DNA from: Reticulitermes speratus
Taxonomy: Eukaryota; Arthropoda; Insecta; Blattodea; Rhinotermitidae
Assembly: GCA_021186555.1 (NCBI GenBank)
Contig: JAJKFL010000010.1
Location: 1,922,001-1,986,000 of the forward strand
Direction: 5' to 3'
Length of the DNA: 64,000 nucleotides
A model generated the notes under the pieces. It saw only the letters and a list, made by a program, of their open reading frames with translations, searched no databases and was not told the origin of the DNA. Positions 55,001-61,000 of this stretch are shown in pieces (positions within the stretch are counted from its first letter, which is position 1; every line of letters begins with the position of its first letter). Both the position numbers and the translations under genes were made by a program.

Positions 55001-58000
55001 TCGTCCTTTGCTGCCTAGGACCTCTCAAGAGAGCTCCCACAGCTTTAAAAACATGTAGGGAACTTGTATAGCTCCCAATTCCGCGTTAGATGAAATGTTT
55101 GGTTTGCTTCACGCTCCGACCACTTTACCCCAAGCAGGAACTCAGGCTTAAACATTGAAGAGGGTTTATCAGCATTGAGCTTCATAAGCAAAGCGAACTG
55201 CCTTGGGAGTTGTTTTTCTGCCGTCTGCATACAGTATCGTGTTGGCCATAAATTGACCTACAGTGATTCATATAATCGGGCTTTATATTTCAAAGGGACA
55301 CCATACAATGGCCCTTTCACTCCACGTGGAGTATGCAAGCGCCTGTCAACTTTCTGTTTCTCAGAGCCAATGAAAAGAGCAATTTCTGTAGATAAGGCGG
55401 GTCTAAAATTACAAAGATACGTACTGTAAGCTGGTGTGCAAGCCATAAATTAATCTGTGTTTATTATTTTATTATGGCAGGCATTGCATTCAATTTCGTT
55501 CTAAGAAAATGATATCAGGCGACGTTTACTTTCGTATGCAAAAATGTACTATATCTCTGCTGCCTTATTCCAAATAAAACATCAAACAAATCTTTTATGT
55601 TTTTCTTAAATTTAAAACACTCTTCAATAATTTCTTGAAGACGAGAACTTCTCTTTGTTTTCTGAACCTTCATTTTAGGTTCAAAAACGCGTATAAGTAT
55701 GTCTGTGGGTTTGGAAAGTCTTTCGGCGCGTAGTTCTGTTTTTCTCTAAGCGTTGTTGGTACCGATGGAAGCCAATATGTGTAGTGTTTAGTCTAGCGAA
55801 GTGTTATTGAAACAGTGTTTTATTTCAGTTGGGTGTGCATTCATTAGGAGGTGTGTTGGTTAGTAAAGGCAATACTGAAACAGTGAAGTGAGTCATCACA
55901 ACAACGTTTCTTGGTGTTGAGTATTTTGCGTAGTAAGGTGGGCTGATTTTTTCCTTCTCAGTCAATCTTGTAATGACGCTGAACAAACCTTACACTGTTT
56001 AGACTAACAACAATCATTTAGTGTTACTAATAAGAACTGATTACTGCTGAACGATAGGCATGAATATGTCTCATGAAAACGAGAAAAAGGAATCCCGTAA
56101 AAGGAATGTCTCGACCAGCCACAAAAATGACGACATAAAATTCAAATTCACAAGAATATGAAATTGTATTATGTTTATTTAGGCAGTAAGGATACATGCT
56201 GAATTTCTAATGTGCTCTGCTAAAAGCCTGTTCCAATTTCTACAAAATGGAAGTAATTCCACCATTTTATCTCTTCCAGATAAAATAATATTAAAGTTTT
56301 TCTAACGATAGCGCTAATGTTTAAACGACCAACGCGGGGACCGCAGACCCGATCACACAGGGCTTGTGCCGTAAAGTAGGCCACTTATCTCGATTTAAAG
56401 GGCAACGCTGAGAAATAAGTCCGGCCGCTAAAGGTTAACCAAGACAAAACCCCATATTACAAACTCCAAGTAAGGGTACCTGATTAATTACACAGCGCAA
56501 ATGTACCCACTTGTAGAACAATATTCAATTTTTCTGGAGTTTTAATACGTCCAAGGTTTGCATTACCAGAGTGTCACTATTTTTTAGGCGCTGAGCAGTT
56601 ATCAGAAAGCATTACAAATTTTAAGCAGTCGGAAGAACAAGCCAGGAATCTGGGACACTGTGTTATGGGAACTGTCCACAACACTATTCACCATGGCTAC
56701 CATTCTGCAAGACTTCCCAACACGCACTAACAAGGTAATTTGTCAGATACCAAGGAAGACAGTAACGGTGTTATATTACAGTGCTTTGCTGTCCCCATTT
56801 TATTCGGTATGGGGCCTATGTTAAACGGGAATTAGAGGGGCCAATGATCGGTTCTCCACACAGCCTTGCTGAGGCCCGTTAAAACTATATGAAACGTAGC
56901 AATACAGACTACCTGCAATTTACCAGAAACATGCTAGATGGCACGGTACAAACTAACATGCAACATACAGAATGATTCATAGTGCAGCACATTTTTTGCA
57001 CTGGATGTGAAACAAGGTCTAGGGGTCCAGTCTTCTGGGGTGTGACACTGTGTTGCTGCTTTGAAACGCTGGGAACCACTGACCCTGCAACACAGCGGTA
57101 TGTACCAGAAGAATCCTCAATTATACTGCTGTGAAAGTCTGTGAACTTGTGTGAAAGCAGAATTCTACTGAATGCTGCACATATGGCCAAAACAAAACCA
57201 CAGAGCTTTCTGACAGTGCTTGAAGGTATTATTGCCATCACAGCAGAGTGGTGGCCAGCTGCAGGTTGCACTGCTTGAGCCTAGATGTGTAATATTTCGC
57301 TGGATGTATCCCTTGGGTAGAAGACAGGAGAGGGGAGAGGAGGGAGAAAGAAACTCAGTAGAAAGAAAGAATGGTTATACTGCTGCCTGTATAAGGTTGC
57401 TATTACAGCAATGTCAGATACATAATTCTTGTGGTTTTCACATCAGCGTAATTGAAGACATGATGTTGTGTTACTGGGTAAGTGGTTCCCGATGTTTGGA
57501 AGGATCAGTGCCTTTATCTTGAAGGGTCAAGAGATACTAGATTCATCTAGGATCTCTTGACGCTTGAAGTTTAAGGCACTATGTTCCTTTGAAATGTCAG
57601 GAACCACTAACCCGGTGAAATGGTGTCGTATTGGAATCATAACGGAATCCTCAATGTCAGAGTAATTTTGATAGTTCTGAAGTTTTGTTACAAGGCATCT
57701 CTAACTACATATACTGTGGACATGGCTGTTCAGTACTTGCATTACATACAGACTTGTAATTCCAGTATAAATCATAGAACTGTCTTTTATATCTTAATTT
57801 TGACTTCCTCTGAGTGGACACTGCACTTTTTTCTTTACATTGTTTACTTTAAATTATGTTTAGTAATTCTGGTAGTAGTAATGAGAGAAATAGATTTCAA
57901 AGGAATGCACGTTTAATTTCAGTTAAAGACTCCTTATTACGAAATTCATATTTATGTAGTACCAATGCTTTGCAGACAAGTGTGCACCATCCCACAATTT

Positions 58001-61000
58001 GAGACACTGGACTAGACTGTAATAGTGACAGGTAACTTGCTACTCGAGCCTCCTAACGCTGTACCAGCTGCAGTTGGCACGGCACTGTCGCTGTTAGGCT
58101 CACTTCAGAACGGCCAGACGGTGTTGTCCGTCTTTCAAAAATGTTTACTCTGTTGGGAGTGCATTCATAGCTTCAGTCACTGCGGATATTTTTGAAACAG
58201 AAAATGATTGGCAGTGTGTGCGCAGTGCTTCCCGTCATACCAGCTTGCCTCTTTACCTCCATGCCAAAAGCTGGCAAGTACTGTGGTCGCTACTCTTTTA
58301 ACCATTAGTCCCTGTGCATTATATGAGCCATATTCTGATACTGTGTATAAGAATATATGATGAACTTGACATTACAAGGGAAATTTTCAGTTGCGTGTCT
58401 GGAAGTGTCGTGAGTGACTGACAAGTGTTTCTCTGTTCTGCACATCCCTGTGCCATTGCAATGTGTAGGATGGAATTGTGATATGCTTAATTCTGTCAGA
58501 GCCAGGAAGAAGCTGAGAGGGAGGTGGCAGAGTATCTTATGAAAGCACTGAAATATTGTGATGTTGACACACCTGGGCTACACCAACCCATTTATCAGTT
58601 CCGTGCTGCCACCATCCATCACCGCCTTGCATCTCTGTACCACAAGTCGTACAGGTAAGAAGTGCATGAACATCTGTCCTTTGCAATGTATATTTTGTGG
58701 TCTATGCTTGAGAGGTTGTCCTTGTGTGATGTTCAGTGCATATTTTATGATCATGTTCTTGCATCCCCTTGTCATACGAGGTGTGGTAGAAAAGTAATGA
58801 GACTGATTTTCTTTTAACCATGAATTTTATTCTTTTTACAAATCAAAGTTATCCCCTTCAAAATAGTTCCCTTGGGCAGCTACACAGCGACGGAGGCGTT
58901 ATTTCCATTGTTCGTAGCAGTGCTGGAAGGCTTCTGCTGGAATACCTTTCAGCTCGTCGGTTACGCTCTTCTGGATATTATCCAAAGTACCAAAATGGCA
59001 CCCTTTCAAGTGGTTTTTGAGCCGGGGGAATAAACAAAAGTCACAGGGACTGAGATCCAGCGAATAGGGGGGCTGAGGAACCACAGGAATGCTTTTGTCT
59101 GCCAAAAATTCATTGATGGAAACTGCCGTGTGACATGGGGCGTTGTCGTGGTGCAGCATCCAAGTGCGTGCAATTTGATGGATGGTAAACCGGTTCAAAT
59201 TTAACTCACTACTGATCATTCTCAACGTCAATCGACGATCTGACCTCACAAGAGACCTCACTCTTTCCACATTGTCGTCCGTTTTTGAGGTTGAAGGTCT
59301 TCCCGCACGAGGTTCGTCTTCCACTTGTTCTCGGCCTTCTAAAAAGGACTTGTGCCATCTGAACACTTGTGCCCTGGATAGGGAATGTTCTCCATAAGCC
59401 CTTTGTAACTTTTCATAAGCCACAGTAGTGGATTCGCCAAGCTTCACACAAAATTTGATGGCACAGCTTTGCTCAAACTTTTGCCGGTCCATTTTCATAA
59501 CGCACCTCACAAACACAACTTCACTTCAGACGCTCTCAACATACGCGTAGCAACTGTAGCAAGTTCAAAATTGTACTGAGTCTACGGCAGGGGTTAACCT
59601 AACTGCCATGTGAAGGGGGAGGCAGCAGCATTGTCTGTTCGTGCACAGCGTTGCCAGTCTCATTACTTTTCTACCACAGTCTGTTATTCATTCACATTGC
59701 TCTGATTATAACATCTGTGAGTGATTGTAGATGGCAGAGTGATTATTATGTACCATATTTACCCAAATATAAGACAATTTTTTTTCCTCATTTATTCTGA
59801 AAAATGGTGGGCCACCTTGTAACTGAACACAGAGCTAAAGATGTTCTGTATAGGTTGTGAAAATTTAAAGGGGGTTATCTTATATTTGGGTAAGCATGGT
59901 CTTTATGTAATGATATTGTTGCTAGCTCAGACTGTGTGGTGTTGAATGGTAGGTTTATTAATGAATGCTGAATTGGAAAGGATGTGGAATGAAGTGATTG
60001 TGGCCTATTATGCAGGAGTATCATGTAATTTACCTGGAGAGGCTGAGAAAAAACATGAAAAACCTATTAGGATAGCCAAGACCTTTCAAATATGAAGCTG
60101 GACTACTAACCAGTGTGTGGCGAGTGACTGTTGCGTTACTGTACTGGACTGCGTGTGAGGGGGAGGGGGGGAATATATATATATTTGAACATGTGAAATC
60201 TGAATTTCAGAAAGTTTTGTGGCATGCAGTGGGATCAGAGGCAGTTAACTTTTGACTAATAAGAAAGAGAAATCACAGATAAATTTTCCATTGCAAGCAA
60301 CAAATGGTTTTGTGCCTTAGATTTTTTAAATAAGTTGGTGCTTGGGCAATGTTATATAAAGATCAGTCAATAGAAACTTAAATATATTATCATTGCATGA
60401 ACTGCATACAGTCAGTTACAGTCTGGTTATTAGCTCTTCTGCCTCATGTTTTTGTGAAAGTCCAGTGTTTGAATCTTGCCTGGAGACTGTCCTGAATGAA
60501 ATTCTTCAATGATTTTTGTCATTATATTTCCAGTAGGATATTGTGATAATATCATAAAGTAAGCCATAACCATGTCCTGTTCAATTCATTGTTCAGTGCT
60601 GTACAACCTGTTAGATATATCAGATGTTTGGTATCTGTTAAATTTAGGGATTGAAGTCTTCTGGGTTATTTTGCCTTGTTGACGGGTATGCAGTTGCTGA
60701 CATTTCTAATTGCCTGACCATGAAGATGAAGGGAATGTGTCATTTGAAACGTTGATAACTGTATACCAATTGACAAACTGTTACATTCCAGGAGGCCTGA
60801 AGCTTGAGAACCTCAATCAACCCTTCACATTTTAAAATTTAATTTTGGTTCATAACCACATAACCATTTCTTCACATGAAATTTGTGTGAAATTTGTATC
60901 AGTTTTCTGGAAACTGGCTTATTCTGCTAACGTTAGTACTTAATGTAATTTAAAGATGTAATTAACATCTTCATCAGATCTGCGCTCTTCTGGGATATTA

